A stretch of 52,533 bases of DNA from Oscillospiraceae bacterium (GTDB taxonomy: Bacteria > Bacillota > Clostridia > Oscillospirales > Oscillospiraceae), in contig SVMM01000021.1 of assembly GCA_015067435.1 (NCBI GenBank), positions 1 to 52,533 of the forward strand. The letters run 5' to 3'. The notes beneath the pieces were generated by a model that did no database searches, was not told the origin of the DNA, and saw only the letters and a program-made list of their open reading frames with translations. Below are positions 1 through 7,822 of the stretch, in pieces. The position numbers and the translations under genes were made by a program. Numbering within the stretch: the first letter of the stretch is position 1; every line of letters starts with the position of its first letter.

Positions 1-6
1 AAAAGG

Positions 7-50
7 CGAGGTCAGGAAACCCTTTTTGGGCTCCTGACCTCGTCTTTTTT
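7..50. terminator. Rho-independent terminator at the left edge
   Basis: An 11-bp perfect stem (7-17 with 32-42), extended inside by ccc/ggg, is followed by a T-run at 45-50; an A-run lies on the other side. It can end a plus-strand gene lying left of the window and also the minus-strand transglutaminase-like gene. Confidence 0.85.
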
Positions 51-88
51 CAGCGCGCTATTTTGCAACGCGCCCTTGCGTTTAAGCA

Positions 89-955
89 TTATGGATTTGT
101 TATTTTTTTGATCCGCGGTACAATGCTGTTAAGCCTTTCAAACATATTTGATAATCTGTCGGAGAAATAAGATCTTGGTATACTCTCCTTCGTATACTCT
201 TCTCCCCATTGCTCTTCATCCCACAGATTTTCCGCACAGCGAACGGGAAATCTGAAATACATTTTATCCGCGGTCACTCTGCACATCATGACGCTGGAAG
301 CGTCAGCTTCTGAATAAACCAGATAATAAACATAGATGTTATACTCGTTAACGCTGTTCAGGATCAGCAGGAAGAATACGGTTTCAAGTGAATGATCCGT
401 ACACGAAACGATCTCCTCGTGGATCCACGGCGCGTATAACAGCCCGGCAAAGGACTCCTTTTTCCATTCTATCGCCTTGCTTGCCCAAAACTGCTCGTCT
501 TGCTTCAATTTGTTTTTCATTTCATCATATGACAGCAACTCATATTCCTTATGCGGACAATCCAGACCGTGCCACTTTCTGTACGGTAATGTGGCGTCGA
601 CAAGCTGCCAATGTTCCCCATTCAGAACAGCTGCGCAAATATGATCCTGAGGGTCTCCGTAGCAATCAACATGAACATAGGCATATTTCGTTTGATAGCC
701 CAGTCTCGTTAAGACTGAAATGATCAAGTTTGAATAATCTCCGCAAGTTCCGGATTTCATTTTTAATACATCCAGATCACTTCTTTGAAGAGGATAGTAT
801 GGTGCATTCAGCCTGCTGTATGAAATGTTGTTATCAAACCAAAGGAACAACGTTTTTACAACGCTGTTCAGCGGCAAATCCAGCAAATGAAGCTCATTGA
901 TGAAATATTCTATCTCAAATGATTGAGGATGTATGTAATCGTCTCTGATAAACAT
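89..955 (-). CDS. Transglutaminase-like (papain-fold) domain protein
   Basis: The protein carries a transglutaminase-like core: a Cys motif SGTCGDYSN, a His in DHICAAVL about 45 residues later, and an Asp in WQLVDATLP, which fit the Cys-His-Asp triad of the superfamily. Substrate is unknown; bacterial members include proteases and cross-linking enzymes. No signal peptide is evident. I place the start at ATG 955 because GAAGG sits 7 bases upstream; the frame is open up to a GTG at 1066 just after an in-frame TAA, but without a ribosome site. Base composition is clearly more AT-rich than the flanking genes, and codon choice differs, suggesting recent acquisition. It is isolated, between two plus-oriented hairpins. 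Family call is good; function is not known. Confidence 0.7.
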   Translation of the reverse strand: MFIRDDYIHPQSFEIEYFINELHLLDLPLNSVVKTLFLWFDNNISYSRLNAPYYPLQRSDLDVLKMKSGTCGDYSNLIISVLTRLGYQTKYAYVHVDCYGDPQDHICAAVLNGEHWQLVDATLPYRKWHGLDCPHKEYELLSYDEMKNKLKQDEQFWASKAIEWKKESFAGLLYAPWIHEEIVSCTDHSLETVFFLLILNSVNEYNIYVYYLVYSEADASSVMMCRVTADKMYFRFPVRCAENLWDEEQWGEEYTKESIPRSYFSDRLSNMFERLNSIVPRIKKITNP

Positions 956-998
956 TCGATTTACCTTCAAAAAACACAATCGATCGATGCCTTTATCA

Positions 999-1027
999 AC
1001 AATACCATAACCCATTCTCATAATCAA
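999..1027 (-). promoter_or_regulatory. Possible sigma-A promoter of the transglutaminase-like gene
   Basis: Minus strand TTGATT (1022-1027), 17-bp spacer, TATTGT (999-1004). It lies inside the longer open frame, which supports the shorter start at 955. Four of six matches in each hexamer, so tentative. Confidence 0.3.
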
Positions 1028-1091
1028 GGAACTGGTGAAAGTGTCGAAGGCAGATATCATCAACACTTAACGGCAACAGGGATAATGTGGC

Positions 1092-1119
1092 GAACGCCTT
1101 GACGGCGTTCCTCTTTTTT
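1092..1119 (+). terminator. Hairpin plus T-run upstream of the FAD dehydrogenase gene
   Basis: gaacgcc (1092-1098) pairs with ggcgttc (1104-1110) and a T-run follows at 1113-1119. It looks like a terminator, but there is no plus-strand gene directly before it in the window, and it overlaps a promoter (1099-1127). It may be a remnant terminator of a gene displaced by the insertion to the left. Confidence 0.5.
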
Positions 1120-1127
1120 GTTAGGAT
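1099..1127 (+). promoter_or_regulatory. Sigma-A type promoter for the FAD dehydrogenase gene
   Basis: TTGACG (1099-1104), 17-bp T-rich spacer, TAGGAT (1122-1127). The -35 falls in the loop and right arm of the hairpin at 1092-1110. Confidence 0.5.
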
Positions 1128-1160
1128 ACTAGGCGGAACAAAAGCAAGCGAGGTGCAACC

Positions 1161-2543
1161 ATGAAAAATTACGACGTCATCCTCATCGGCGCGGGTCCCG
1201 GCGGAATATTCTCCGCCTATGAACTGTGCAAGCGCAAGCCGGGATTGAAAATAGCGGTGTTTGAGCGCGGCGGCGAGCTGGAGACACGCAAGTGCCCCAT
1301 CGACGGGAAAAAGATCACGAGCTGTATGCACTGCCCCACCTGCGCGATCATGAACGGCTTCGGCGGCGCGGGCGCGTTTTCCGACGGCAAGTATAACATC
1401 ACCAACGCCTTCGGCGGTACGCTGCACGAGTACATCGGCAAAGACCTTGCGCTGGAGCTGATGCGCTACGTCGACGAGATCAACGCCGCGCACGGCGGCG
1501 GCAAGACAAAGCTCTACACGACCGCGAGCTCGTCGCTCAAGACGCTGTGCCTGCAAAACAATCTGCATCTGCTCGACGCGTCGGTCCGCCACCTCGGCAC
1601 CGACATCAACTTCGAGGTGCTGACGAACCTCTACAACGAGCTGCGCGAGCAGGTCGAGTTCTACTTCCGCACGCCCATTGTCTCCATGCGCAAGGAGAAT
1701 GGGGGCTTTACGGTCGTCACCGAGCAGGGCGAGGAGTATGCCGCGCCGTACTGCATCGCCTCCGTCGGGCGCAGCGGCAGCAAGTGGATGGAGCAGGTCT
1801 GCGCCGAGCTCGATATCCCGACGCGCTCCAACCGCGTCGACCTCGGCGTGCGCGTGGAGCTGCCCGCCGACGTGTTTCGCCACATCACCGACGAGGTCTA
1901 CGAGAGCAAGATCGTCTACAAGACCGAAAAATATCAGGATCTGGTGCGCACGTTCTGCATGAACCCGCGCGGCGCGGTCGTGACGGAGAACACCAACGGC
2001 ATTGTTACCGTCAACGGCCACAGCTATGAGGACCCCGCCAAGCAGACCGAGAACACCAACTTTGCCCTGCTGGTCTCCAAGCACTTTACCGAGCCGTTCA
2101 AGGACTCCAACGGCTACGGCGAGAGCATCGCGCGCCTTTCCAACATGCTCGGCGGCGGCGTGATCGTGCAGCAGTTCGGCGACCTGATCCGCGGACACCG
2201 CTCGACGCCCAAGCGCCTGAGCAAGTCGTTCTTCCTCACGCCGACGCTCAAGGCGACGCCCGGCGATTTAAGCCTTGTCATGCCCAAGCGCATCCTCGAC
2301 GGCATCATTGAGATGATCTACGCGCTGGACAAGATCGCACCCGGCACGGCGAACCCCGACACGCTGCTTTACGGCGTGGAGGTCAAGTTCTATAACATGG
2401 AGGTCGCCATCGACGAGCATCTGGAGACGCCGCACAAGGGCCTGTTCGTCATCGGCGACGGCAGCGGCGTGACGCATTCGCTCTCCCACGCCAGCGCCAG
2501 CGGCGTGTACGCCGCGCGCTACATCGTCGAGCAGATGAGCTGA
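1161..2543 (+). CDS. FAD-dependent dehydrogenase, COG2509-like
   Basis: A 460-residue flavoprotein with an N-terminal dinucleotide-binding site GAGPGG (residues 10-15) and a C-terminal FAD-contacting segment KGLFVIGDGSGVTHS. Between them is a cysteine-rich stretch, Cys45, Cys55, Cys58 and Cys61, typical of the uncharacterised NAD/FAD-utilising dehydrogenases of COG2509, which are common in anaerobic Bacillota. The substrate is unknown; redox work in the cytoplasm is inferred. A SD-like gaggtg lies before ATG 1161. The acetyltransferase gene follows after 14-23 bases, so both are probably one transcript. Confidence 0.85.
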   Translation: MKNYDVILIGAGPGGIFSAYELCKRKPGLKIAVFERGGELETRKCPIDGKKITSCMHCPTCAIMNGFGGAGAFSDGKYNITNAFGGTLHEYIGKDLALELMRYVDEINAAHGGGKTKLYTTASSSLKTLCLQNNLHLLDASVRHLGTDINFEVLTNLYNELREQVEFYFRTPIVSMRKENGGFTVVTEQGEEYAAPYCIASVGRSGSKWMEQVCAELDIPTRSNRVDLGVRVELPADVFRHITDEVYESKIVYKTEKYQDLVRTFCMNPRGAVVTENTNGIVTVNGHSYEDPAKQTENTNFALLVSKHFTEPFKDSNGYGESIARLSNMLGGGVIVQQFGDLIRGHRSTPKRLSKSFFLTPTLKATPGDLSLVMPKRILDGIIEMIYALDKIAPGTANPDTLLYGVEVKFYNMEVAIDEHLETPHKGLFVIGDGSGVTHSLSHASASGVYAARYIVEQMS

Positions 2544-2566
2544 TCGGAGGGATCGTTCTGATCGTT

Positions 2567-3085
2567 TTGCGCGATATGATCGAAAGCGACGTCGAGGACT
2601 ACGTCCGCTGGTTCACGGTCGAGACCGAATGGGGCGACTGGGACGCGCCATGGGAGCCGATCGAGGAGGACGAGGCTTCGGCGCGCAGGCGCTTCAGTTC
2701 CTATTTTTCACGCGTGAGCAAGCTGAACCGGGACGCCGTGCGCAGAGACTTTGAAATCGAGTGCGACGGCGCGCACATCGGCAGCGTCAACTTCTACACC
2801 GATTTGCAGTATATGGAAAACCCGGAGCAGCACCCCGCCGTCGGCATCAACATTTACGAGCCGGGCGAGCGCAGCCGCGGCGCGGGCACCGAGGCGCTGC
2901 GCCAATACATCGCGTATTTGCATACGCACGGCTATAATACGTTTTACACGCAGACGTGGTCGGGCAACGTTCGTATGCTGCGCGTGGCGGAGAAGCTGGG
3001 CTTTCGCGAGGTGTGCCGCAAGAAGGGCCTGCGCGAGGTACGCGGCGAAAGGTACGATGCGCTGACGCTGCGTCTGGATCTGTGA
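2567..3085 (+). CDS. GNAT family N-acetyltransferase
   Basis: About 172 residues with a GNAT fold: an acetyl-CoA loop region around GERSRGAGTEALRQYI and the C-terminal signature NVRMLRVAEKLGFREVCRKK. Similar to the RimJ/RimL-like acetyltransferases; acceptor unknown. The start is doubtful. TTG at 2567 is the upstream-most accepted start, but the ribosome site ggaggg (2546-2551) is 15 bases away; a CTG at 2558 would have ideal spacing and adds LIV before LRDMIESD, which resembles the normal start of such proteins; ATG 2576 is a third choice. It is followed directly by a strong terminator shared with the minus-strand Fe-S assembly genes. Confidence 0.8.
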   Translation: MRDMIESDVEDYVRWFTVETEWGDWDAPWEPIEEDEASARRRFSSYFSRVSKLNRDAVRRDFEIECDGAHIGSVNFYTDLQYMENPEQHPAVGINIYEPGERSRGAGTEALRQYIAYLHTHGYNTFYTQTWSGNVRMLRVAEKLGFREVCRKKGLREVRGERYDALTLRLDL

Positions 3086-3090
3086 CAACA

Positions 3091-3124
3091 AGAAAGGGCA
3101 AGCCGCACGGCTTGCCCTTTCTTC
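3091..3124. terminator. Bidirectional terminator between GNAT and Fe-S assembly genes
   Basis: A 14-bp perfect stem (3091-3104 with 3109-3122) with a 4-base loop, rich in A on the left and T on the right, lies between convergent genes. Confidence 0.85.
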
Positions 3125-3134
3125 ATAGCCTCGG

Positions 3135-4058
3135 TTACGCCAAAAAACCTTTCAGAATGCGGTCCTCCGCCTCCTCCTCGGTCAGACCGAGGGTCTGAAG
3201 CTTGAGGAGCTGGTCGCCCGCGATCTTGCCGATGGCCGCCTCATGGATCAGCTGCGCCTCCGTCGAGTTCGCCGTGATGGCGGGGACGGATTCGATCTTC
3301 GCGCTGCCCATGATGATCGAGTCGCACTGGACGTGGCCGAAGCACTTGTCGTTGCCCACCACGATGGGGCGGAAGACCTGACGGCTCTCGTCCTGCGCGA
3401 CGGAGCGGGAGATCACGCGCCCCTTGGAGTCCTCGCCGTCGAGCACGATCTCCATGTCGCTCTCGGCGAGCTGCTTGCCGTGGGTGAGCAGACGCTCTGT
3501 GATGAGCGCCTCCGCGCCCTTGCCGCAGACGATCTTCGTCACGCGCTTCGTCGAGTCGATGCCGCGGATCTGCACGGTCTCCATCTGGATGCTCGCGCCC
3601 TCGTCGAGGTAGACGATGGTCTGCGGGTTCATGATGTTTGTGCCCTCGCCGTCGCCCTCGCCGTAGTGCTTTTCGGCGTAGCGGACGCGGGAGTTTTTGC
3701 CAATGTGGAAGGTGTGCACGCCGTCGTGCCGCGCCTCGTCGCAGCCGGAGTTGTGAATGCCGCAGCCCGCGACGATGTCCACGTCGCAGTTCTCACCGAC
3801 GTAGAAGTCGTTGTAGACCATCTCGGCATAGTCGCTCTTGCTGATGACGACGGGGATGTAGCACTTCTCGCCCTTCGTGCCGTCGAGAATGTGAATGTCG
3901 ATGCCCTCGTGGCCGTCGGTGCGGGCGTCGATCTTGATGTGCTCGGTGCTCTGGCGCGCCTCGCAGCCGCCGTCCTTGCGGATGTTGAGCGCGCCGACGG
4001 GCTTGCCGACGAGGTCGGCGATCTTTTCCAGCAGACGCCGGTCGATTTCGGTAATCAT
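3135..4058 (-). CDS. SufB/SufD-like Fe-S scaffold of the minimal SUF-like system (SmsB type)
   Basis: A 307-residue protein of the SufBD family: the C-terminal beta-helix core contains the segments YAEKHYGEG, QTIVYLDEGA and, near the end, NSTEAQLIHEAAIGKI, typical of SufB/D. It is much shorter than SufB or SufD (over 400) and is the only SufBD gene beside sufC, which matches the two-gene SUF-like minimal system (SMS) described in archaea and anaerobic bacteria. Role: scaffold on which Fe-S clusters are built, driven by the ATPase. Start ATG 4058 overlaps the stop of the ATPase gene by four bases (ATGA), so translation is coupled. No cysteine desulfurase or SufU is next to it. Convergent with the GNAT gene. 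Confidence 0.85.
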   Translation of the reverse strand: MITEIDRRLLEKIADLVGKPVGALNIRKDGGCEARQSTEHIKIDARTDGHEGIDIHILDGTKGEKCYIPVVISKSDYAEMVYNDFYVGENCDVDIVAGCGIHNSGCDEARHDGVHTFHIGKNSRVRYAEKHYGEGDGEGTNIMNPQTIVYLDEGASIQMETVQIRGIDSTKRVTKIVCGKGAEALITERLLTHGKQLAESDMEIVLDGEDSKGRVISRSVAQDESRQVFRPIVVGNDKCFGHVQCDSIIMGSAKIESVPAITANSTEAQLIHEAAIGKIAGDQLLKLQTLGLTEEEAEDRILKGFLA

Positions 4059-4798
4059 TTCGCGGCACCTTCCTTTCTGGTGAGCACGGGGCAGGAGCCG
4101 AGCGTGTCCGCCATGATCTTGGGGAATACCTCCTCGGCGCTGCCGCGGTACTGCAGCTCGCCACCGCCGACGACAATGATCTCGTCCGCGAGGCGGATGA
4201 TGCGCTCCTGATGGGAGATGATAATCATTGTCGCGCTGTGGGTGCGGTGGATCTCCTCGAACGTCTCGGTCAGGCGCGCGAAGCTCCACAGGTCGATGCC
4301 CGCCTCCGGCTCGTCGAAGATCATCAGCTCGCTGCCGCGGGCGAGGAGCGTCGCGATCTCGATGCGCTTGACCTCGCCGCCGGAGAGCGACGCGTCCACC
4401 TCGCGGTCGAGATAGTCGTTGGCGCAAAGCCCCACCTGTGTCAGAAAGCGGCAGCATCTGTCCTTGGAGAGCTTCTCGTCGCCCGAGGCGATGGTCAGCA
4501 GGTCGCGCACGGTGATGCCCTTGAAGCGCGGCGGCTGCTGGAAGCCGTAGCTGACGCCGAGGCGCGCGCGCTCGGTAATGCTCAGATCGGTGATGTTCTG
4601 CCCGTTGTAGATGATCTCGCCGCCGGTCGGGGTGACGAGGCCCATGATGACCTTCGCCAGCGTCGTCTTGCCGCCGCCGTTCGGTCCGGTAAAGACGACC
4701 AGCTTGCCGTCCGGTACGGTGACGGAGACGTCCTTGAGGATCGGCTGCTCCACGCCCGCCTCCGTGACGGCGTATGAAATGTGCCTGAGTTCTAACAT
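4055..4798 (-). CDS. sufC: Fe-S assembly ABC ATPase SufC (SmsC type)
   Basis: A 247-residue soluble ABC ATPase: Walker A GPNGGGKTT (38-46), Q-loop in GFQQPP, signature LSGGE (138-142), Walker B LMIFDEPEAGID (158-169) and H-loop IISHQE. The EPEAGID form and the partner gene identify SufC rather than a transporter ATPase. It powers cluster assembly on the adjacent SufB/D-like scaffold. A SD (ggagg) lies before ATG 4798, and a good promoter is at 4851-4879. Usual SufC length is about 250, so it is complete. Confidence 0.93.
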   Translation of the reverse strand: MLELRHISYAVTEAGVEQPILKDVSVTVPDGKLVVFTGPNGGGKTTLAKVIMGLVTPTGGEIIYNGQNITDLSITERARLGVSYGFQQPPRFKGITVRDLLTIASGDEKLSKDRCCRFLTQVGLCANDYLDREVDASLSGGEVKRIEIATLLARGSELMIFDEPEAGIDLWSFARLTETFEEIHRTHSATMIIISHQERIIRLADEIIVVGGGELQYRGSAEEVFPKIMADTLGSCPVLTRKEGAAK

Positions 4799-4850
4799 TG
4801 CGTTCCTCCCTGTTTGGAAGTCTTATCCATAGTTTCCGCAGTTTTCGCCC

Positions 4851-4879
4851 AGTATAGCAAACTTTTTGAAAAAAATCAA
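4851..4879 (-). promoter_or_regulatory. Sigma-A promoter of the Fe-S assembly pair
   Basis: On the minus strand TTGATT (4874-4879), 17-bp A/T-rich spacer, TATACT (4851-4856). Confidence 0.7.
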
Positions 4880-4946
4880 TGCGGATAAGCAGTCTTTGCC
4901 CCGCGCCGCCATAGGATGTAGGGAAAAATCAACGCAGGGAGGGCTT

Positions 4947-5552
4947 ATGATGGATGAAACAGCGGTTCCGGCGCTGCCGACCGAGGCGGACTACCGCAGA
5001 TACGACCGCGTCTGGCGCAGGGTGTCGCCGGAGCTGGACCCTTATCCCGACGTGCGCGCCGCGGCGATGGAGCCGCGCCCGCCGCGGCCGCCCGCCGTGC
5101 CGCAGCCGCCTGCCATGCCGCCGGACGGGCGCTGCATGAGCGGGGCGGACGAGGAGGCGCCGGAGACGCTGCGGGCGTTTCTGCGCGACGAGCTTGCCGA
5201 CGCGCAGACCTACCGCGCTCTCGCGCGCCAGGCGCCGACGCCGGAGGGGCGGCGGCTGATGCAGCGCCTCGCATCCGACGAGACGGGGCATGTCAGGGCG
5301 CTGCAAACGGCGTACTTCCTCCTCACGGGCGGAACGTACCCCGTCACGGTGGTGCTGCCGCCGCAGCCGAAGCTCCCGTGGCGCGACCGCCTGCGCGAGC
5401 GCTACCACGAGGAGACGCGCGGCGGCGCGGCGTACGCGCGCGCGGCGGAGCAGACGCGGGACGTCTGCCTCCGGCGGCTCTTTGAACGCCTGTCCGCCGA
5501 CGAGTACCGCCACGCGGAAAAGCTCGAAAAGCTGCTGGAAAAAACGCTGTAG
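4947..5552 (+). CDS. Ferritin-like diiron-domain protein with proline-rich N-terminus
   Basis: 201 residues. The C-terminal part (about 70-201) is a ferritin-like four-helix fold with ligand motifs Glu82 in RDELADA, DETGH (Glu112, His115), Glu155/156 and DEYRH (Glu186, His189), which fits two ExxH diiron half-sites. Residues 42-62 are proline/arginine-rich and likely unstructured. Such proteins handle iron or reactive oxygen; exact activity is unknown. Start ATG 4947 is chosen for the SD agggaggg 4 bases before it (ATG 4950 is an alternative). It is divergent from the Fe-S assembly genes, and a link through iron supply is my inference. Confidence 0.72.
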   Translation: MMDETAVPALPTEADYRRYDRVWRRVSPELDPYPDVRAAAMEPRPPRPPAVPQPPAMPPDGRCMSGADEEAPETLRAFLRDELADAQTYRALARQAPTPEGRRLMQRLASDETGHVRALQTAYFLLTGGTYPVTVVLPPQPKLPWRDRLRERYHEETRGGAAYARAAEQTRDVCLRRLFERLSADEYRHAEKLEKLLEKTL

Positions 5553-5560
5553 AGAGTTGA

Positions 5561-5612
5561 GCCAAGGGAAAAGGCTTCGCGCGCCGCGCGAAGCCTTTTC
5601 CCTTGGCGTTTT
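5561..5612. terminator. Long bidirectional hairpin between convergent genes
   Basis: A roughly 22-bp near-perfect inverted repeat (5561-5583 with 5586-5607) separates the ferritin-like gene and fakA; T-rich bases follow on the plus side and the fakA stop lies next to it. Confidence 0.75.
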
Positions 5613-7281
5613 ATTCAAAGCTGATGATGTAGTAGTATACAGGCTGACCGCCGGAGAGGACGCTGACCTCCGCGTTCGGCAGCTTTTCGGAGAAGCAGCC
5701 GGAGTCGACCTCCGCCTCGGCGGCGTCCACGTCCTCGCCGTAGAAAACGTTGATGAACTCCGCGCCGCGCTCAGCGGCGGCGTCGGCGAGCTTGCCGAGC
5801 AGCACCGAAATGCTCTTGTCCACGCCGAAGAGCTTCCCGTCGAGCAGCGCGAGGAAGTCGCCCTCATGGATGTCGTTCCCGTCGAAGTCGGAGTCGCGCG
5901 CGGCATAGGTGATCTGCGCGGTGGTGACGTTCTTCGCCGCGTCGAGCATCGCGCTCTCGATCGCCTTGGCGTCGCCCTGCTCCAGATCCACCGCCATCAT
6001 CGCGGAGATGCCCTGCGGCACGGTGGACGTGGGGATGACGATGACATTCTTTTCGGTCAGCCCTTCGCACTGCTGCGCAGCCATGACGATGTTCTTGTTG
6101 TTCGGCAGCACGAAGACCGTCTCGGCGGGCGTGCGCTCGATCTCGGTGAGTATGCTCTCGGTGGAGGGGTTCATGGTCTGGCCGCCGCTGATGACGCCGT
6201 CCACGCCCATGTCGCGGAACACGGAGGCAAGCCCGTCGCCCGCGCAGACGGCAAGGAAGCCGTAGGGCTTGATCTCCTCCGGCTCGACGGGCGCGGCGGG
6301 CGTCTCCATATCGTCGTCCTCCAGCTCGTCGGCGGAGATGGTCTTGCGGCCCGCCGCCATGTCCTCCTGCTGGATGCGCATGTTCTCGATCTTCGCGACC
6401 TCCAGCGTGCCGTACTGCTGCGCGGCGTTGAGCGCGTCGCCCGGCGTGTCGGTGTGGACGTGGACCTTGAACATATCGTCGCCCTCGCTGACGACGATGC
6501 TGTCGCCGATGGAGTTCAGATACTCACGGAACGGCGCGAGGTCGCACTGCTTCGTCTTGCGCACGATGAACACCGTGTCGAAGGTGAAGGTGATGTCCTC
6601 GTCGCCCAGCTCGGCGAAGTCCGCCTTGTCGCGCGTCTCCTGCGCGCCGTCCAGCTCCGGCATCGGCTCGCCGCGCAGACTGGAGAGCATGCCCTCCAGA
6701 ATGATGAGGAAGCCCTTGCCGCCCGCGTCCACGACGCCGGCGCGCTTGAGCACGGGGTTCATGTTGACGGTTTCCTTGAGCGTTTCGCCGCCCTGGCGGA
6801 TCGCCGCCTCAAGCACCTGCTCGACGTCGCCGCCCTCGCCGGCGGCGCGCATCGCCGCGTCGGCGGCGAGGCGGGAGACGGTCAGGATCGTACCCTCGGC
6901 GGGCTTCATGACCGCGCTGTACGCCGCAGCGACGCCCTCCTGCATGGCGCTGGCAAAGGCGACGCCGTCGGCGGCGTCCACGCCCTTGAGGCTTTTGGAG
7001 ATGCCGCGGAACAGAAGCGACAGGATCACGCCCGAGTTGCCGCGCGCGCCGCGCAGCATCGCGTTCGCCGCGACGTTCGCGACCTCGTCGACGGTGCGGA
7101 AGTCCTTCTTGTTCAGCTCCGTCGCCGCCGTCTGGATGGTCAGGCTCATATTGGTGCCCGTGTCGCCGTCCGGCACGGGAAAAACGTTCAGATCGTTGAT
7201 GCTTTGCTTTGCCGCGCTCACGGAGACGGCGCCAAACAGCAGCATCTCCTTGAAAACGGCACCGTTGATGGTTTCGTGCAT
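5611..7281 (-). CDS. fakA: Fatty acid kinase FakA / YloV (DhaL-DegV-type)
   Basis: 556 residues, close to YloV/FakA (about 550). The N-terminal DhaL (dihydroxyacetone-kinase-like) domain has the Mg-ATP motif PVPDGDTGTNM (36-45) and GARGNSG; a central and C-terminal DegV-related region follows. FakA phosphorylates fatty acids bound to FakB (DegV) proteins, feeding exogenous fatty acids into phospholipid synthesis. A DegV protein is encoded at 40686-41537. Start ATG 7281 is chosen for AGGAGGG 10 bases upstream and the typical MHETINGAVFKEML start. It lies 14 bases after the Asp23-like gene, an arrangement conserved in Bacillota (yloU-yloV). Confidence 0.9.
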   Translation of the reverse strand: MHETINGAVFKEMLLFGAVSVSAAKQSINDLNVFPVPDGDTGTNMSLTIQTAATELNKKDFRTVDEVANVAANAMLRGARGNSGVILSLLFRGISKSLKGVDAADGVAFASAMQEGVAAAYSAVMKPAEGTILTVSRLAADAAMRAAGEGGDVEQVLEAAIRQGGETLKETVNMNPVLKRAGVVDAGGKGFLIILEGMLSSLRGEPMPELDGAQETRDKADFAELGDEDITFTFDTVFIVRKTKQCDLAPFREYLNSIGDSIVVSEGDDMFKVHVHTDTPGDALNAAQQYGTLEVAKIENMRIQQEDMAAGRKTISADELEDDDMETPAAPVEPEEIKPYGFLAVCAGDGLASVFRDMGVDGVISGGQTMNPSTESILTEIERTPAETVFVLPNNKNIVMAAQQCEGLTEKNVIVIPTSTVPQGISAMMAVDLEQGDAKAIESAMLDAAKNVTTAQITYAARDSDFDGNDIHEGDFLALLDGKLFGVDKSISVLLGKLADAAAERGAEFINVFYGEDVDAAEAEVDSGCFSEKLPNAEVSVLSGGQPVYYYIISFE

Positions 7282-7295
7282 GGAAAACGGCCCTC

Positions 7296-7646
7296 CTAGA
7301 TCGTGATGCTGTCGACGCACACGTCGACGCTGCGGATGCGGGCGCCCGTGTTTTTGTTGACGAGATAGCGCACCTGCGAGATGATCTCACGCGAGATTGC
7401 GGTCATGTTGACCCCGGACTCGACAATGATATGCAGCTCGATGGAGATGTCGCCCTCGTCGTGCTGGATGATGTGTACGCCCTTGCTCATGGCGGAGGGA
7501 CGCAGCAGATGGACGATGCCGTCCGTCATGGAGCGGTAGGCCATGCCCTTGACGCCGTAGCAGCTCGTCGCCGCCGCGCCGGTGATGTTCGAGAGCACCG
7601 CGTCGCTGATCTGGATCTCGCCGTGGTCGGTTTGCAGCTTAAACAT
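7296..7646 (-). CDS. Asp23/Gls24 family envelope stress protein, YloU-like
   Basis: 116 residues, complete for the family; contains ITGAAATSCYGVKGMA near the start and the conserved beta-alpha segment SIELHIIVESG. Asp23/YloU proteins are small membrane-associated or cytosolic proteins linked to envelope stress; molecular function is open. SD aaggaga precedes ATG 7646. Immediately upstream of fakA in the same operon, under the promoter at 7696-7724. Confidence 0.88.
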   Translation of the reverse strand: MFKLQTDHGEIQISDAVLSNITGAAATSCYGVKGMAYRSMTDGIVHLLRPSAMSKGVHIIQHDEGDISIELHIIVESGVNMTAISREIISQVRYLVNKNTGARIRSVDVCVDSITI

Positions 7647-7695
7647 AAAAGGTCTCCTTTCCGAAAGCCCTTTTAAGGCAGTTTAGAACTTTGAT

Positions 7696-7724
7696 ATTAT
7701 ATACGAAGCAATTGAGAATAACAA
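7696..7724 (-). promoter_or_regulatory. Sigma-A promoter of the Asp23-like/fakA operon
   Basis: Minus strand TTGTTA (7719-7724), 17-bp spacer, perfect TATAAT (7696-7701). Confidence 0.8.
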
Positions 7725-7750
7725 TAGTTATTTTGCGCGAAAACTGCCTA

Positions 7751-7779
7751 TTGCAAAACAAAAAAGTTTACCGTAAGAT
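7751..7779 (+). promoter_or_regulatory. Sigma-A promoter of rsmD-coaD
   Basis: TTGCAA (7751-7756), 17-bp spacer, TAAGAT (7774-7779), about 44 bases before rsmD. Divergent from the promoter at 7696-7724. Confidence 0.55.
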
Positions 7780-7822
7780 AAAAGGGAGCCTGTGCGGCAA
7801 CGAAATTCGGGGGGTGCGTGTC

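Noticed and set aside
5290-7299. Long plus-strand open frame running over the ferritin-like gene and opposite fakA
   Set aside because: Out of frame with the ferritin-like gene and antisense to fakA; composition is that of a shadow frame.
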